A DNA stretch of 64,000 bases from Sphaerosporella brunnea (Eukaryota; Ascomycota; Pezizomycetes; Pezizales; Pyronemataceae). This document shows positions 11,288 through 23,358 of this stretch, piece after piece. The translations under genes were made by a program, and so were the position numbers. Position 1 is the first letter of the stretch. Each line of letters begins with the position of its first letter. The stretch lies in contig VXIS01000009.1 in NCBI GenBank assembly GCA_008704415.1, positions 186,001 to 250,000 on the forward strand, in the 5' to 3' direction. The notes below the pieces were generated by a model that saw nothing but the letters and a program-made list of their open reading frames with translations, was not told where the DNA came from and did not search any database.

Positions 11288-12057
11288 GTGAAAGTTAGGA
11301 ATCGTCACCTGGAGGGAGCGGGACTTTACAACCTGATATCTCGCCATGGAAAGCAACCGAAACCGCCGACGATACCACAGGGAGCGACCATCATTTCATC
11401 AGACAAAGACAAACCGCAATGCGACGATCTGGCGTATCTCAACTGCTGGTATCGCTATACCACCGTTCTCAATCGATTCCGTGGAGATCAAGAAAGAGTG
11501 CGAGCGCTGATTCTCGCTGGCCTGCATGACTACATATTGACGAAATATGAAGACGACAAGACCTTGCATAAACCAAAAGGCCTGTGGGATGCTCTGCGCG
11601 ATGAGTATCTACAGGCTGCGAAGCGAAACCCTGTGCCAGCACTTACGGCACTACTAAAAACTAAACGACAGTATCGCTGAATACCAGAGCAGCTGCACTG
11701 TGCAGAGCCGCTGGCACTGTAATAGACGACAGGTTGATAGCTACTATCATATATAAGAGCCTTCCTGACGATCCGCATTGGAGTCCCCTGCGGACCAAAG
11801 TCCTGGATATGATAGATGCCGACGAGTGCGTGTTTGCGAAGATTCTGAAGCGAATGGAACTGGGTGAGAGATCAATGCCTGCTTCAATGGTCGCGGCGGC
11901 GTGATATGCGGCAGCGACAGATGCGGCGATGTAGCCAAAGGAGATGAAGGGAAGGCCTCGCAAGGAGCGCAGCCGGAAGAAAGTGGACCGATTTGCTGAA
12001 ACTGCGGAGAAAAAGGTCACGTCAGACGTTGCCGTGAAGCGAAACAAAACAAAATGA
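11288..12057 (+). pseudogene. Copia-type retrotransposon gag, broken
   Basis: The first 130 codons (11288-11680) encode a Ty1/Copia gag-polypeptide region. They include CWYRYTTVLNRFRGDQERVR and LWDALRDEYL, where the family has W-x-x-D..., followed by a helical repeat region. The frame then shifts, and the reading HIYKSLPDDPHWSPLRTKVL continues near 11745-11810. A CCHC zinc knuckle lies at 11994-12032 (C-x-N-C-GEKGH-VRR-C). Its second residue is an in-frame TGA at 11997-11999 where the family usually has tryptophan (TGG). Beyond 12057 the frames are mixed and no protease, integrase or reverse transcriptase is recognisable. An isolated Copia RT fragment on the opposite strand at 7.4 kb is not obviously the same copy. 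The element is non-functional. Confidence 0.75.
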
Positions 12058-14114
12058 CAAAAACGCAGCCGGTTTTGCTAAAGTCCGATGACGTCTTGAC
12101 AGAGAAGATGATGGCTAGAGAGAGAGCTGCTATCGAAAAGGAGAGAGCTGCATTGGCTGCGGAAAGAGATGGGGTCGGTGACCTTGAAGCATGCAAACGC
12201 GTACGGGGAAGTGCAGCAAACGCGGTGCCAGTTCTGGGGGTTGATCGGATTGCCAAACATGTCGTTCCACTACGTCGAGTTCTATCTGGATCTTCTCTGC
12301 AACGGTGCGCACCAGGTCCTGCCTCCCGAGCAGTTAGCTGCGATGTTGTCAACGATGACGGGAAAGTACACACCTCCCACGTATCGACCAGCTTGCGGTC
12401 AAGATGGTAGACACATCCTTCCCCAGGAAGAGCAAGCTTCAGCAGCCTTTCCTTGAGACCATGGTTCATTACTGTCCCGCGCCAGGCGACGTCGCTGACA
12501 TCAATGGCGGATGCGCTGGGCATCTGGTGAACTGCTTCCTTGAAAAAATCGAATTCGCCAGACGGCGATGCTCAGAGGGACGGCATGGCTCCGTGGACGC
12601 TGCTGCGATGGCGATAACGAAAATAAATATTGATATGTTCTGCTGCAGCTAATTGGAGCGGGAAATGCGCCCACGATTTAGTGTATGAGGGAAGGTTGAT
12701 GTCCAGGTTGGGTTGTCCATAGGGACGGCGATGAGGTTTGAACGTGGGAATCTTATAGGGTTTTATTATGGTAAAGCCAACAGATTCACATTTTCACGTA
12801 TAGGATTATTTATTGGATATCTCGGCTTTGATGTGAGCCGTGGTAGAGTGACGGAATATGTTTCATTTTGAGGTGCAACACTCCGTCTAAAAGTTCCATT
12901 GTGTGGTCTTTATGTATGACTAGAGTCTAAGACATACCTTTCAGACGCTGCACCCTTTCGGACAAAAGGGTTTAGCCTGACAGGGGGGTCTTACACCGGC
13001 GATATCTCGACAACGAAACATTCAATTGCCATGAGACTGAAAACAAGGGAAGAGTAGATATAGAAGAGTAGATTAGTGCAGGGAGCGATGTTTTGGACAA
13101 TATCCTGATTTTCTCAGGCCGCGGAGAGCGTAGTCGGCCGCACTCTTGTGGGCTGTAGGTTGCGGCATTGTGAAGGGAGGAGCGCACTTGCAAATCAGCT
13201 GTAACTTGTCTAAAAAATTTCTATAAATGGTATTCAAGGATCCGAGAGCTTGGGTGAGGGTCCGGGGGCATCCAGAGCGGGGATAAAATCACCGCAGTTC
13301 CCGCTCGCATTGCTGCCCACTGCCAGGTAACTAGCACTCTCCTCAAAACGCACCCTAGAGTGATGCAGGCAGCCCAAAATACTCCTCCAATCTCTAGGAA
13401 ACTTTCTACCATTACTTGGCCTAGTTTCAGCCTGTAATCCCGCCGCTTTGCTGGCACCTCTTTGCGCACAATCGACTCGGCGCAGCATGACGGTGTTTAC
13501 GACCCACTGACATAGCTATGGATGTCGCGCGTCAGCTTTCCTTCCTCATGAAAAAGGTCCGCTGGTGAAAGAGGTCCACTGCTGAACGACGTCCGCTGCT
13601 CAAATGACTGACTACGCAGCTGGGCTGGTGAAAGACTTGTGGTCGCTCACTTAAACAATGTAAGAGCTAACAGGTGAACGCCCGAATGATGCCACCACGT
13701 TGTCATTGCGAGTGACTCCTACACGCTTAAATGGACGGGGGTGGAGTCTACTATGTTAGTGCATATTCGTCGTAGAGGCTGCAGCGCAAGGAGGGCGATA
13801 TGGACAGGTCTGGGGTCGCGAAGCGCATAACTCCCGCAAATCATGATTACGAGTGACGTCCATCAGCTTCACCGAACCTCGTTCTTTCTAGAAAGCTCGA
13901 GAGACGTCGAGCTGAGCTCGAGTACAATGATATGTACCTTCGAGCCGGCTCTAGCTCGGAGCTCGAGCTCAATGAAAAAAAAAAAAACGAAAATGCTCCC
14001 AGTTTTATATCTCACATTGTCTATCGAACTATCCCTGCAATGTCTGCCACATCATGCGCGACCACCAACCAAATGAGAAAACCAGGTATTGAAAAAGGAT
14101 TCTTTTGTACCAAC
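12058..14114. other. Decayed sequence, no recognised gene
   Basis: 12058-12650 holds short ORFs that may be the ruined continuation of the Copia pol region, but no motif is secure. 12650-13850 shows nothing recognisable. At 13556-13605 a phrase of about 17 bp (GGTCCGCTGGTGAAAGA-type) recurs three times. At 13888-13970 there is a cluster of GCTCGAGC-type phrases like those at 21.84-21.97 kb, followed by a run of A near 13976. Confidence 0.4.
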
Positions 14115-15415
14115 TCAATTCTGTTGATCACGCTCGCGCCTTCTTCTCTTGCGGGCGTGGTAGTACGCCTGAGGGGTCCGGTGGGAGGCTTGCTGTCCAA
14201 GACGCCCGCCGCTGACAGGAGGGACCGAATCGCCGCTGGCAGGAGGGACCCAAGAAGCGGAATCGCCGCCTACCCAGCGGGTAACCCTGCTGACCAATGC
14301 CCTCTCGCCGCTGGATTGCTGTCCGGCCATCGTCGGCGGAGTGGAGATATCCGCTGGATTTCGCGAGGCGAGTTCAGGGCTCGCGTACGATTCTGTGTCC
14401 ACTGGATCAGATGCGTCCTCGTCGGTGGTAGTCCATCTGCACAATTCGACGTTCCAGGTCTGGCGGCGAATGCCAGGAAGCGACACGAATCTCCAAAAGC
14501 GCCCGAAGAGCGCCCAGGCAAAGCGTGCATAGAGGAAAGCGGGGGCCACGTCTTCGGCAAGAGCAGAAACTGCGCGGTTATGGAATAGCGGACCGAAGTC
14601 AAGGGTGGGAGACAGGAAGTGTACGTAGAAGTCGAGGCCCTTGGGAAGAAACACGAATTCGCAGTCATCGAAGGACTTGCGCAGATCGCGGCGCATCGAG
14701 ACTACGTTCCTGACGTCGGCGGTTGGATTGGTCGCTGATCCTTGCAAGGTCTGCGAGTAGAGGCCCATGCCGTTGCGGACAAACTGCGTTCCGCAACATC
14801 AGGAGTCAATTCAATGAAGCAAGAGGGGTAAATGAGTACCCAGTCGTTCTGCTCGCACGGGATGATGTGGGCGGATTCACACGCATCGCGGAACCCAGAG
14901 AGTCTGCAAGCTGCGTCACCGGTCCTCTTGGGCTGCGGATGACTCGATATCCAATGATGAATCGCTCTCGGGCTGGCGGGATCGAACGCATCGTGGTCGA
15001 ACTCCCAGCGTGAAAACGAAGGACAGACAGGATATTGCAGGTTGGCATCCGACCAATCGATGGGATAGAAGTAGTAGCGCGGACCGGTGAGTATCAGCAG
15101 CGAGGCGTCCTTTGCGCGTTGCTGGAACTGTGACGGTGAAAGCAGTGTCGGCAGCAGCACTCCCGGTCTGTTCCCGGTCACGATGCGGCACGCATCGATG
15201 GCCGTGTCGCGGTGGATTCCAGCGCCCGCGTCGTCGCAGTCGTACGCTGGGAGCTCGAGCATCACGTGGAGACGGTGCGGCATGTCGGGATAGCCAGGGT
15301 GACACAGCTGCACCGTATGCAACGTGTCCAGCACGAGACGCTCGGGGTAATCGGTGATCGTGGCTTGGGGTCGCAGGCGCAACGTTGGCTCTGGTGCTGT
15401 CGCTGGCCACTCCAT
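14115..15415 (-). CDS. HNH-endonuclease-like protein, two exons
   Basis: The model is complement(14115..14783, 14840..15415), 414 aa. The first exon ends at residue 192 with CRLSGFRDACESAHIIP, and the second begins FVRNGMG and carries NVVSMRRDLRKSFDD (about residues 218-232). Together these match the fungal HNH-endonuclease-like family, whose hallmarks are C-R-x-SG-x-x-D-x-x-x-x-AH-x-IP followed by N...LR-x-D-x-H-x-x-FD. The intron (14784-14839, 56 nt) has a GTAC..GCAG form, and both exons stay in phase 0 across it. I chose the ATG at 15415 (MEWPATAP) because the longer reading from 15502 adds a proline-rich stretch over a CT-rich leader. The histidine expected after DL is an arginine (R227), which could abolish metal-dependent cleavage. 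The C-terminus is serine/proline-rich and ends with basic residues. Members are often multicopy in ascomycetes and their role is unknown. Confidence 0.8.
14784..14839 (-). other. Intron of the HNH-like gene
   Basis: The 56-nt intron starts GTAC and ends GCAG on the minus strand, with an ATTGACTC-type branch site about 25 nt before the acceptor. Reading through it breaks the conserved HNH motif; removing it restores family order. Confidence 0.75.
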
Positions 15416-15640
15416 CGCTATGCTAAGATGCGGGGAGGATGAATAAAGCTTCCAGTTGAGGAGGGGAGGTGGGAGGCGGGGTTGCGGGGGGGGGAAGGTC
15501 AAGGGGGAATTTACCTATGTCTTACAGGCGAGTGGATGCGGTATAGAGGTTGTGATGAATGACGTTGAGACGCAAAGCAAGAGTTGAAAGCAGGCAGCTA
15601 CGCACGGAGGAGCTTAACCCTAACCCTAACCTTACCCGCT
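15416..15640. promoter_or_regulatory. Leader of the HNH-like gene; telomere-like motif
   Basis: On the minus strand the 100 bp upstream of the ATG are pyrimidine-rich, as is common for fungal promoters; no clear TATA box was seen. At 15616-15634 lies AACCCTAACCCTAACC, almost three copies of the CCCTAA telomere unit. Confidence 0.5.
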
Positions 15641-15905
15641 CGCTCCCGCACCGGTTGCGCGCTGTTGAACCTGCTCCAACAACGCCCGCCTGCACCTGCT
15701 CCAACAATGCCGGCCGCTCCTGCCCCAAGCTACGGATAAGTCTGAGCGGCGCGGACCGAGAGCTGTTGGTATATACAGCTGGAGCTTGGAGGATCGCCTG
15801 CGGATACGAGAGCGCGGTCTTACCTCAACGACAGCCTGAAGTTGTGGGCTCAAGACAAATGGAGATTGAAGGCTTGTCCGACGAATCGGAAGAAAACGAA
15901 AATTT
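15640..15905. repeat. Second copy of the 10.55-10.75 kb repeat
   Basis: The 'CCTGCTCCAACAA' phrases, 'GGACCGAGAGCTGTTGG', 'TATATACAGCTGGAGCTTGG' and 'GATCGCCTGCGGATACGAGA' occur in the same order as at 10.6-10.77 kb. Here they are followed by only about one and a half 80-bp units instead of a long array. Confidence 0.8.
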
Positions 15906-16285
15906 CTTTCAACCCACCCAACATAGATCCCCCCGTTCCTTGCTCCAATAATCAAGCGTTCTTCTAGCAGGATACACGTGGTACATCGGGCGGGTGGGAG
16001 ATGGGGTGGAGGAGGTTCTAGATTCAACGGGGGTTGGCGTTCACGGAATGGGTGACCGCTCATGTGGTTGGGATCCTGCTCGTTTCGAAGCTTTTGGTTC
16101 GCGCTGGTGTCTTCTCGGCGTTGTCTACACTACTAGTGAACAGCTGTGTGGTGACCACACAGCGTGGAGTCGCCACTTCACGTAAAGTGATATGTACGTT
16201 GCAGTCAGGGCGTATGCGCGTGTAGAGTCAAGGAGGCAAGACCGTCTCACTTCACCGCAAATTACCCAACCAAATATTACCTTAC

Positions 16286-16326
<41 letters not shown>

Positions 16327-18767
16327 GGCATATGTCCAGCATGCCACCCCGGAACCCGTGAAACGCGCAGGATGCCACCTAATTTTTTTAGTTGTCCAGG
16401 ATACCACAACATGTCACCGTGAGCCGTGGGCTAGCAACAGAGACCTGCAACGGAGCGCCTGCTGTCTGAAGATATGATCCTGGATGAGTCGTGAGGGTGG
16501 CAGTGACGATATTTTGATGAAGCCCGACGTCCAACCTACCCCGCACCACATCAGTGTCCGTGGTAGCCGTCCAGCGACGCAATCGAAGCATGACTGGGAG
16601 AATGGAGAAGACGGATGTGATGGCTTCAGTGCCAGGTCCCGCGGCGCAATGAAACTGTGAGTCAGAATCTGTGGTCTCAGGCGCGGCAAGTGATAGTTTG
16701 TGCTCGCGGCTCCCCTGTAGATACGTTGCAAGAGCAATTCAGATGTAGTTTGTGTTTTCATAGAAGTTGCGTTACACTGCATTCCTGATTTGCCAGGCAG
16801 GTGAACCTTTGCCACTGCGAGGAGGGACACGTCGGTTTTCGATTAGGTTGCGCGAACACCGGGAATGATATAACGTCCTGACCAACCGACACGATTCGTG
16901 CGACTGCGAGTAGGCAGCTGGTAACAACCGATGTGCCATCTTTCATCAGTGCTGCGAATTCCACGCCGGGTAGTAGCGGCAGCTGTAACATGGGAAAATC
17001 TGTACAGCGGGACTCCAACCGAGAGGATTCCAAGAGAAGCTTGTTCAGAGGGAATGTCTGGGAGGATCAGACGTGTAGGTCAGCCGCAAGTTTGCCGCGC
17101 AGCTGGTGAGCATGGTGATGGCGCGTGGGCTTTCACTTGAAGAGAGGACGATTCTGAAAAGCCACTCATGATTTAAGGGCGGCACCGTTGTAGAATTGAA
17201 AGTTGATGGGGCCGGAATAATGTTTGACCCCGGAGGGCAGACCTGCGATTCAAATAGGAGCGCGCCAGGAGAAATATTCCGCAATTTCACCAGCATGATG
17301 CACACATAGGCTTCCCACCTAACCTAGTGCTCTATCAGCGCGCCTACGCGCCCGGCGCACGCACTGTGATTTGCGGATCAATGGGCTCCCGGCATCGTTT
17401 CCGCTTACCCGTGTTGCAATATATAAAATACACCCAAGACCGATACAATCGAGAACCTCTACCCTGGACGCCAAAACATTCAATGGTGGGTGGTTTGTGG
17501 CGGCCCTGAGAAGTCGCTTTGTCTTTGCGCGTGCTGAACGATGCCTGATGTGGCCCGGCCGGCCAGTTCCACCGCGTCACTCGTCTCAACTGCGCCCGGT
17601 GGGCTAATCCAGGATGGCCCAGCCGCTTCATGTTACTAGTTATGGTGCCGCACATTTTCCTCGTTCCGTTCTGGGGCCGATGTGATGCAGCGACGTCGTC
17701 CGGATGCGAAGCATTCCGGAGCTTATCTCGACTCGAGGGATGTCACCACTCAATATCATCAAGCGAAGTATCTTGCAACCTACATCGACGTGCTGTCATG
17801 GTAATCTCAGCCCCACTACAGATGAGTTCCCGTTCCGCCGGCACAGCCGGACAATCTATCACCTCCAGAGCCATACTGGCGCGTCAGGTCCACTGGTGGG
17901 TGCCGAGGATGCTGCGGACGAAACGCCGCCTGCGGACTCTGGGTGTGTTCCGGAAGGGATGACGGAATTCTGCAGGGCATATCTCAGCTTGATGCGTGGC
18001 TTGAAAGTGAGGGACGTGAGCCTGGGAAACCGGTGGGGCGTAATGGGAAGCGATAGAGTGTGGACTCAGGTCATGTGAACTGTGCAACGACTAGAAGGTC
18101 CTTCAGTGTCTATAGATACGTGGTCCCCGAGCCGGCCTACTTCCCCGTCAAAATCGCAAGCCAGTCGCTCCTTATACCAGCACCCAAAATCAGGCCTACC
18201 AGCGTATCCCCGATGGAATACGACTCGGCAGTGACCGTCGGGTCCAATCATTGTAGTATCTCGTTGCCTCCGCGTACTTACACCCATGGTTGCCACGTCA
18301 CCATGTACTTAGATACTGACGTCGCACCTTGCGAACAGACAACTTCATCGCTTCAAGTCAAATCCCGTGCACATATTTCGATGGGGCCGTCTCATTGCTA
18401 CTAGATTCATGTTCCATCACGCGCGTCCTCGCCTCAGTCCCATCATTTTCAATTAAACGCGCGCTGACGACAATTCCTGGCATTCGTCGATACAAGTACA
18501 TGCATCTTCAGGTGGTTCAGTATCATGTTCAAAAGTACACGTTGGGACCCAGGGTGATGATATCGCAGTGTTATATCCACCGTGCCCGCGACCAATGCAT
18601 AGAGGAAGCTCCTGAATCTGTAATATCATTCGAAGCAAGCGATCAGATGGTCCGATATGTGGTTTGACCGGCAGTGCTGAGCCCGAATCCAGAGTCCTTG
18701 GTTGAGAAATTGAAGGCACCATCGAAACGCCTGCGAAACCTTCCTTGCCCCACCCACTATCTACGCT
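15906..18767. other. No recognised gene; microsatellite at 16.29 kb
   Basis: Several ORFs are protein-like but unassigned: minus-strand readings at 16758-17033 and 17045-17305, which follow one another and could be pieces of one decayed protein, and a plus-strand reading at 17704-18078 (124 aa). A TATA-like ATATATAAAATA lies near 17421 without a convincing downstream gene. Confidence 0.4.
16286..16326. repeat. (AAT)n microsatellite
   Basis: About 13 uninterrupted AAT/TAA units. Confidence 0.95.
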
Positions 18768-19056
18768 CAATGTTTTCAATTGCGGGACCAAAAAGTCCTG
18801 GCTCTCCGCCCGGCTGCCAAACTTCGGCGTCTGGGCTGGCTGTTTGTTCAGCCCGGCCACGAAGCCCGGGCGGGCTGGCTGTGCGTCTTCGTATGTAAAA
18901 GCCACCGATTGGTAGAGAGTGATGACTCGTGAAGCTACAATGACGTCCAGCTCATGCAGCCCACAGCCATCCGGCCGGGCTGCAAATTGAAAAACCGGGC
19001 TAGCTTTTTGATCAGCCCAACGCTGTCACCCGGCTGGCTAGCTATTCAGAACACTG
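18768..19056. mobile_element. hAT-type MITE, family 1, copy A
   Basis: This 289-bp copy starts CAATGTTTTCAATTGC and ends TATTCAGAACACTG, the diverged ends of the family-1 element defined at 55.29 kb. The interior carries the same pair of opposed GGCTGGCTG-TTTGATCAGCCC phrases, so the single strand could fold back. The flanking 8-mers (TCTACGCT and CGTACGAC) match at only half their positions, so the target duplication is either decayed or misplaced. Confidence 0.7.
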
Positions 19057-20242
19057 CGTACGACGCCATCCCACCACAACTGCAAATACAACAACACAAA
19101 TCTTCCCAACGCGGCTTCCCCGACCCTGTAACCTCTGCTCATACTAAGGGCCACCAGTCAATCCTTTCCGGAATCTGAGAAATGTAACATCCACCACCAT
19201 GATCACCTATTGTGTACTGGCAAAGACAACCAGCCCAACCATTGGTATGTGTGCCCCGACGAACACCACCACCGTCAAGCCTTATTTCCACCTTCATCCA
19301 TCCGGCGGGCGCCGTCACAGCAGATTGCTGGCGGGGACGCCTGCCGTCTCGGGACCCTTTGAGGTGCCCCCAAAGAAGGAAACGTGTAGTGAATGCAGAA
19401 AAGTGGGACTCAACTCAGCCGAACACATGAGGGTGGTATTTTCGAGTAAATGGTTGTTCAGACTCGACTGTGTCCAACACCTGAGCTAGGATCACCAGAT
19501 GTACGTGTGCCGCGCTCATTGGTACATGTAAATCAAGGCGACAAGATACCACCATCATTGGATCCATCTTGGATTCCCCGGCGGCGAGGCGGCAAGGAAG
19601 GCGCTTGCCGATGGCGACAACGGTGACGAAGATCAGGAGGAGGAATGGAGTGGATTTTCCGACGCCGAGGAGGAAGGCGACGAGGAGGATTCTGAGCAGG
19701 ACGAGGAGGATCAGGAGGAGGAGAAAAATCCGCCTGGATGATTCAGGAGGTGCAGGGACAATGGGAGGGGCGTCGTTGGGAGAGCGGTGGCTGCAGCCCC
19801 CAGTCTTTTTTGTTTGAAAAATTCAAACAACTATTTTTTTTCTCGCGATAACCCGCTCCGGCACCTCATGCCAGTGCTCCCCACGGTGCGTCTAAGACCG
19901 CGGTTTACACTGGACAGTATGTCGCGTTCCAGTCCAGTTCTCATTCAAGAGGGACCGCAACTACCCAGTGCAGACCAGTCGGCGGGACCCAGGACTTGAC
20001 AAGACCGCGGGTGACCACGGTTGACTGAATGATCATTGAGCTAGGTGGATGTAATTACCCCATCTAGTCGACTGTAAGACATACCACTGTCTGGTGAAAT
20101 ACAGAGTTCCCCAGACCTCGCTTGCAAGCGAAAACGTAAACATATAAAATCGCGCCACATAGCGAATGAAGGTTGCGCACCCCGAAAAGCGATTGCAGCT
20201 TGGGTGGTCGGCGGGTGCGCTGAGAACGGTATCTATGTACAC
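19057..20242 (+). other. Possible decayed zinc-finger/acidic protein gene
   Basis: A plus-strand ORF starts at an ATG at 19199 (96 aa) and contains KKETCSECRKVGLNSAEHMR. This resembles the start of the 22-residue-repeat protein at 51.8 kb (KKRCEVCAQVG...NMRLVS). In another frame, about 19576-19749, the reading is strongly acidic (DEDQEEE, AEEEGDEED) and ends at a TGA. The two could be exons of one gene joined by an intron between about 19432 and 19540, but no splice pair was clearly supported. The rest of the stretch shows nothing. Confidence 0.35.
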
Positions 20243-21492
20243 CTATGCGCCGTCCGGCTTAGCAGCGCCCTTGAACCCCCGGTTGGTATGCCTGCGAGAC
20301 CCACTGGCCTCAGGCAGATCCCGCTGTCCTACAGGTAGCACCCCACTCGTACAGGCTTTCTTCTTGGGCGGCATTTTCTTCAAGGACTTCGAACCTGAGC
20401 TTGAAACCACAGAGGAAAGCCCGCTTGTCTCCTCTTCTACTGCCTGCATGCGAGCCTTTCCTTTTCCTTTGGCTCCACCCTCGCACCTACCCCCGCCGCT
20501 TTCCGTACCCCCGCCTCGGTTCTTGACCGCGCGTCTCTTACCATCCTTGTTTGCCTGATTCTTCAACTTGGATCCGTGCTTTCTCCTTTGACTAGTGGTG
20601 GTGCCTTGCTCTTTAATGGTGCGCTCGCTGTTGGTGCGCTCGCTGCTGGTGTCATCGGCGTCCAACGCTTTAAAGTGAAGGTGTTGAAGTGTTTGAACTG
20701 TCTGCTAAGGGGCGATCCGCGTTCGTGCAGCAGTGCGAATGCAACACCATCTCCAACTTCAGCGGTAAACTGTTGGTCTTCGTTATCGCTGGCGTAAATT
20801 TCTGGATCATCTGTGGAACCGAACGGAATGGAATAAGGTCCGCCTCGTCCACTTGACGCTGATTTCCAGTGATTTCTTCTGCAACATCAGGCACGCGGTC
20901 CAGCTTAGTAGGTTCGGGGGTAGAGGGCGCAGGAGGAGGAAAGTTAAGTAGCTCTTCCTGTTGGACAGCGCAATGCCTCTCGGCAATACCTGGGATTAGC
21001 GACAAATCTCGTGGGAATCGATCTTGTTTCTATGTGAGCTAGGATTCGGGCCTTTCTACGGAGCGGATAGAGTTGCCGCAGCAGTGTCCTCACAACATCC
21101 AGACTCGATATTGTTAGCTTGCGACGGCGCTCCGGCCCGCGCACTTTGTTCTCACGCCGCCCGCCCTGCTGACCCGGGATTTGGTTCTCACTCTGCATGC
21201 CCTGCTTGCGCGGGTTACGCCGCCCGCCCTGCTTGCCCGGGGTTTGGTTCTCACGGCGCCCGCCCTGCTGGCCCGGGGTTTGGTTCTCACGCCGCCTGCG
21301 CTGCTTGCGCGGGTTACGCCGCCCGCCCTGCTTGCGCGGGGTTTGGTTCTCAGGGCGCCCGCCATGCTGGCCTAGGGTTTGGTTCTGATTGACGCTGCGG
21401 CCGTGCCCATGATGATATCCACGCACCGTCCATCGGTCGGATGTTCGCAGCCCGGGGTTCGCGAGGTGATGTCTTTCGGTGGATGATTGCAC
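20243..21492 (-). other. Low-complexity minus-strand ORFs of doubtful status
   Basis: Three successive minus-strand ORFs (20944-21492, 20670-21005, 20243-20665) lack recognisable domains. The first is built on a tandem repeat (see 21150-21400) and ends ARILAHIETRSIPTRF. The second is proline/serine-rich. The third is lysine/serine-rich and contains KKMPPKKKACTSG. Because they lie in a row on one strand they could be exons of one low-complexity gene, but I found no splice sites that restore a single frame and the third has no ATG. They may equally be chance readings of GC-biased repeats. Confidence 0.3.
21150..21400. repeat. Tandem repeat with alternating 33-bp and 24-bp subunits
   Basis: A unit of about 33 bp (CGCCCTGCTGGCCCGGGGTTTGGTTCTCA-like, minor changes) alternates with a 24-bp subunit ending GCGGGTTACGCCGCC. 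On the minus strand this gives the peptide repeat ENQTPGQQGGRR / NPRKQGG. Confidence 0.85.
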
Positions 21493-23167
21493 GTCGCGGC
21501 GCGGGCATTTGATGGTGAGCTCATAGCCGGCACCCGCGCGTCATCACCCGCCAGCGATTGATTCTGTGCGCCCGACGTCTGAATTCACCTTCTCGGTGGT
21601 AACCGAGATCTGTGGAACTCTATGTTTCACCAGATAGCGGTATCTGTTACAGTCGAGTAGATGGGGCAGTAGATAGCCGTGGTGTTTGGGCGCCGTGTAC
21701 CGACGGTGGACGCTTCCAAAGAACAGGCAAAACTCTTTCTGGACCTTGCCACAGTTATGCATGTTCCTTGACTGTACCGTGACCATCATCATCATCGTGG
21801 CAACCCTTAACAACCACGACCAAAGCTCAACCTAGTGATGGACACGAGCCTAGCCAGTTTGAGCCAGAAGCTCGAGCTGCCGAGCCGAGCCGAGCCGAGC
21901 CTTCGTCCTCTACGAGCCGAGCTGGCTCGAGCTGAGGGTGGAGGATTGGCTCGAGCCAGCTCGAGTTTTCACCATGATCGGTGATGGGGGGTTCTGATGG
22001 GGCGGGGCGAGCGTTATACAATGGAAACAGATAATCATATACAAACTTCGGGTCCCGCGTTTCTCTGTTTTGTAAGTCCCAGGACCGAGTTCAGTGTGTA
22101 AACAAGGTGGATTACCACCGGAAGCTGGACGCTCTGCTAATCCGTCATTTCTTCGACTCCACCTGGGGTGCCGGGCAATTGGCTGCGAGACAAACTTTCG
22201 GATAGGACCTAACACATTCGTTTTCTTCGTCATTGCAGAGCGGGAGGTGCGAACACCGCGAGAAACAAACCCTGACGTTGCTTTCCCGGACCATTGGGCA
22301 AACAACAGGTGGTTTTCTGATTCTTCAGGGCCGTACTGAGCTGGCGATAGTTTCGAGTTGCCAATTAGCTCGCAGTGGTAGTGGGCCGACTATGACACAG
22401 TACGTTGATGAGAGGTTACCGGATTTTGTTCGTCCACCTGTGGTTGTTCATCACCAACGTTGAAATCAACCTCCGGCCGATCAAGAAAGCCAATCTCCGA
22501 CTTTCGGTTACAGTACTGCGACCTTCCAAACCATTACCCATAACGAAAAGACTGTGGTACGTCTGTCATCACCCGCTTCCTCACTCGCGTGTGGCCATTC
22601 AAATTGCCGCACGGCCTAAGCCTGCTCCGCAGGTTGTTACACCTCGAAATCGTGATGTCCAGCCGACAGCCATGACGGGCGAATAATTCTCACCAGCGCT
22701 CAACCGTGCCGTGGGTCAGAAGCGCACCGGGTGGCCGAGGAGAGCAGGAGGAATTGAGGATGGTAACTGACCCCCCAAAAAACATAGCTGTAACTGCACA
22801 GCTGCGGGCACATCACAGCGCTTTGCATGTGAGATGCAAAGATGACTTTGTGTGAGACGCATTGTGAACCAGGAATTGCCGTTAGAAACTTAGGTTCCAT
22901 TGACCCAGGTAGTGACCCGGGACAAGGGACACCAGAGTGAGCGGACCAATCAGATGGTGGTTTCCATTGGATTGTAGCAATGTCGCGTTCAAGGACCGCA
23001 TACCGCGTTCGCCTACTGGGTTTGGTGGGAAATCTGGATTGGTGAGGTCGGGTTCCCATTCAGGCTCGCCTGTCACATATGTTAGTGACAGTGAATTGCT
23101 TGGCCTGCCAACCTCAATGGCAGCTGAGCGCTGACCATTAAATCTGCGTTGGCCGCGACTTCAGGAG
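21493..23167. other. No recognised gene; possible MITE at 21.83-21.98 kb
   Basis: The interval 21834-21985 is full of opposed GAGCCGAGC / GCTCGAGC phrases and its ends are loosely inverted (AGTGATGGACACGAGC against a reverse-complemented CATGGTGAAAACTCGAGC). That fits the style of a decayed hAT foldback MITE, but the ends are too diverged to be sure. The remainder has no recognisable coding sequence. Confidence 0.4.
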
Positions 23168-23174
23168 TATATAA
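23168..23174 (+). promoter_or_regulatory. TATA box of the UIM-repeat gene
   Basis: TATATAA sits about 190 bp before the ATG, or about 115 bp of spliced leader once the predicted leader intron is removed. A CT- and CA-rich leader follows, as in other fungal TATA promoters. Confidence 0.7.
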
Positions 23175-23275
23175 GAACCTTTCAGAAACCATCTTCCCGC
23201 TTCTTCACTGTTCCGACAACCTCTATCTTCCACAAATCGTTTCGAACTTCAACTACAATCATTCACCAATTCGAT

Positions 23276-23349
23276 GTAAGCATGAGATCATAACACATTC
23301 TGACAAACCCTTCTTTATATAATTCAATGAAAGCTAATCAAAGATCCAG
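23276..23349 (+). other. Predicted 5'-UTR intron of the UIM-repeat gene
   Basis: This is a 74-nt stretch with donor GTAAGC, a GCTAATC branch-type phrase 13 nt before the end and acceptor CCAG. It lies wholly in the leader, 9 bp before the ATG at 23359, so it does not alter the protein. Confidence 0.6.
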
Positions 23350-23358
23350 ACAACTGAG

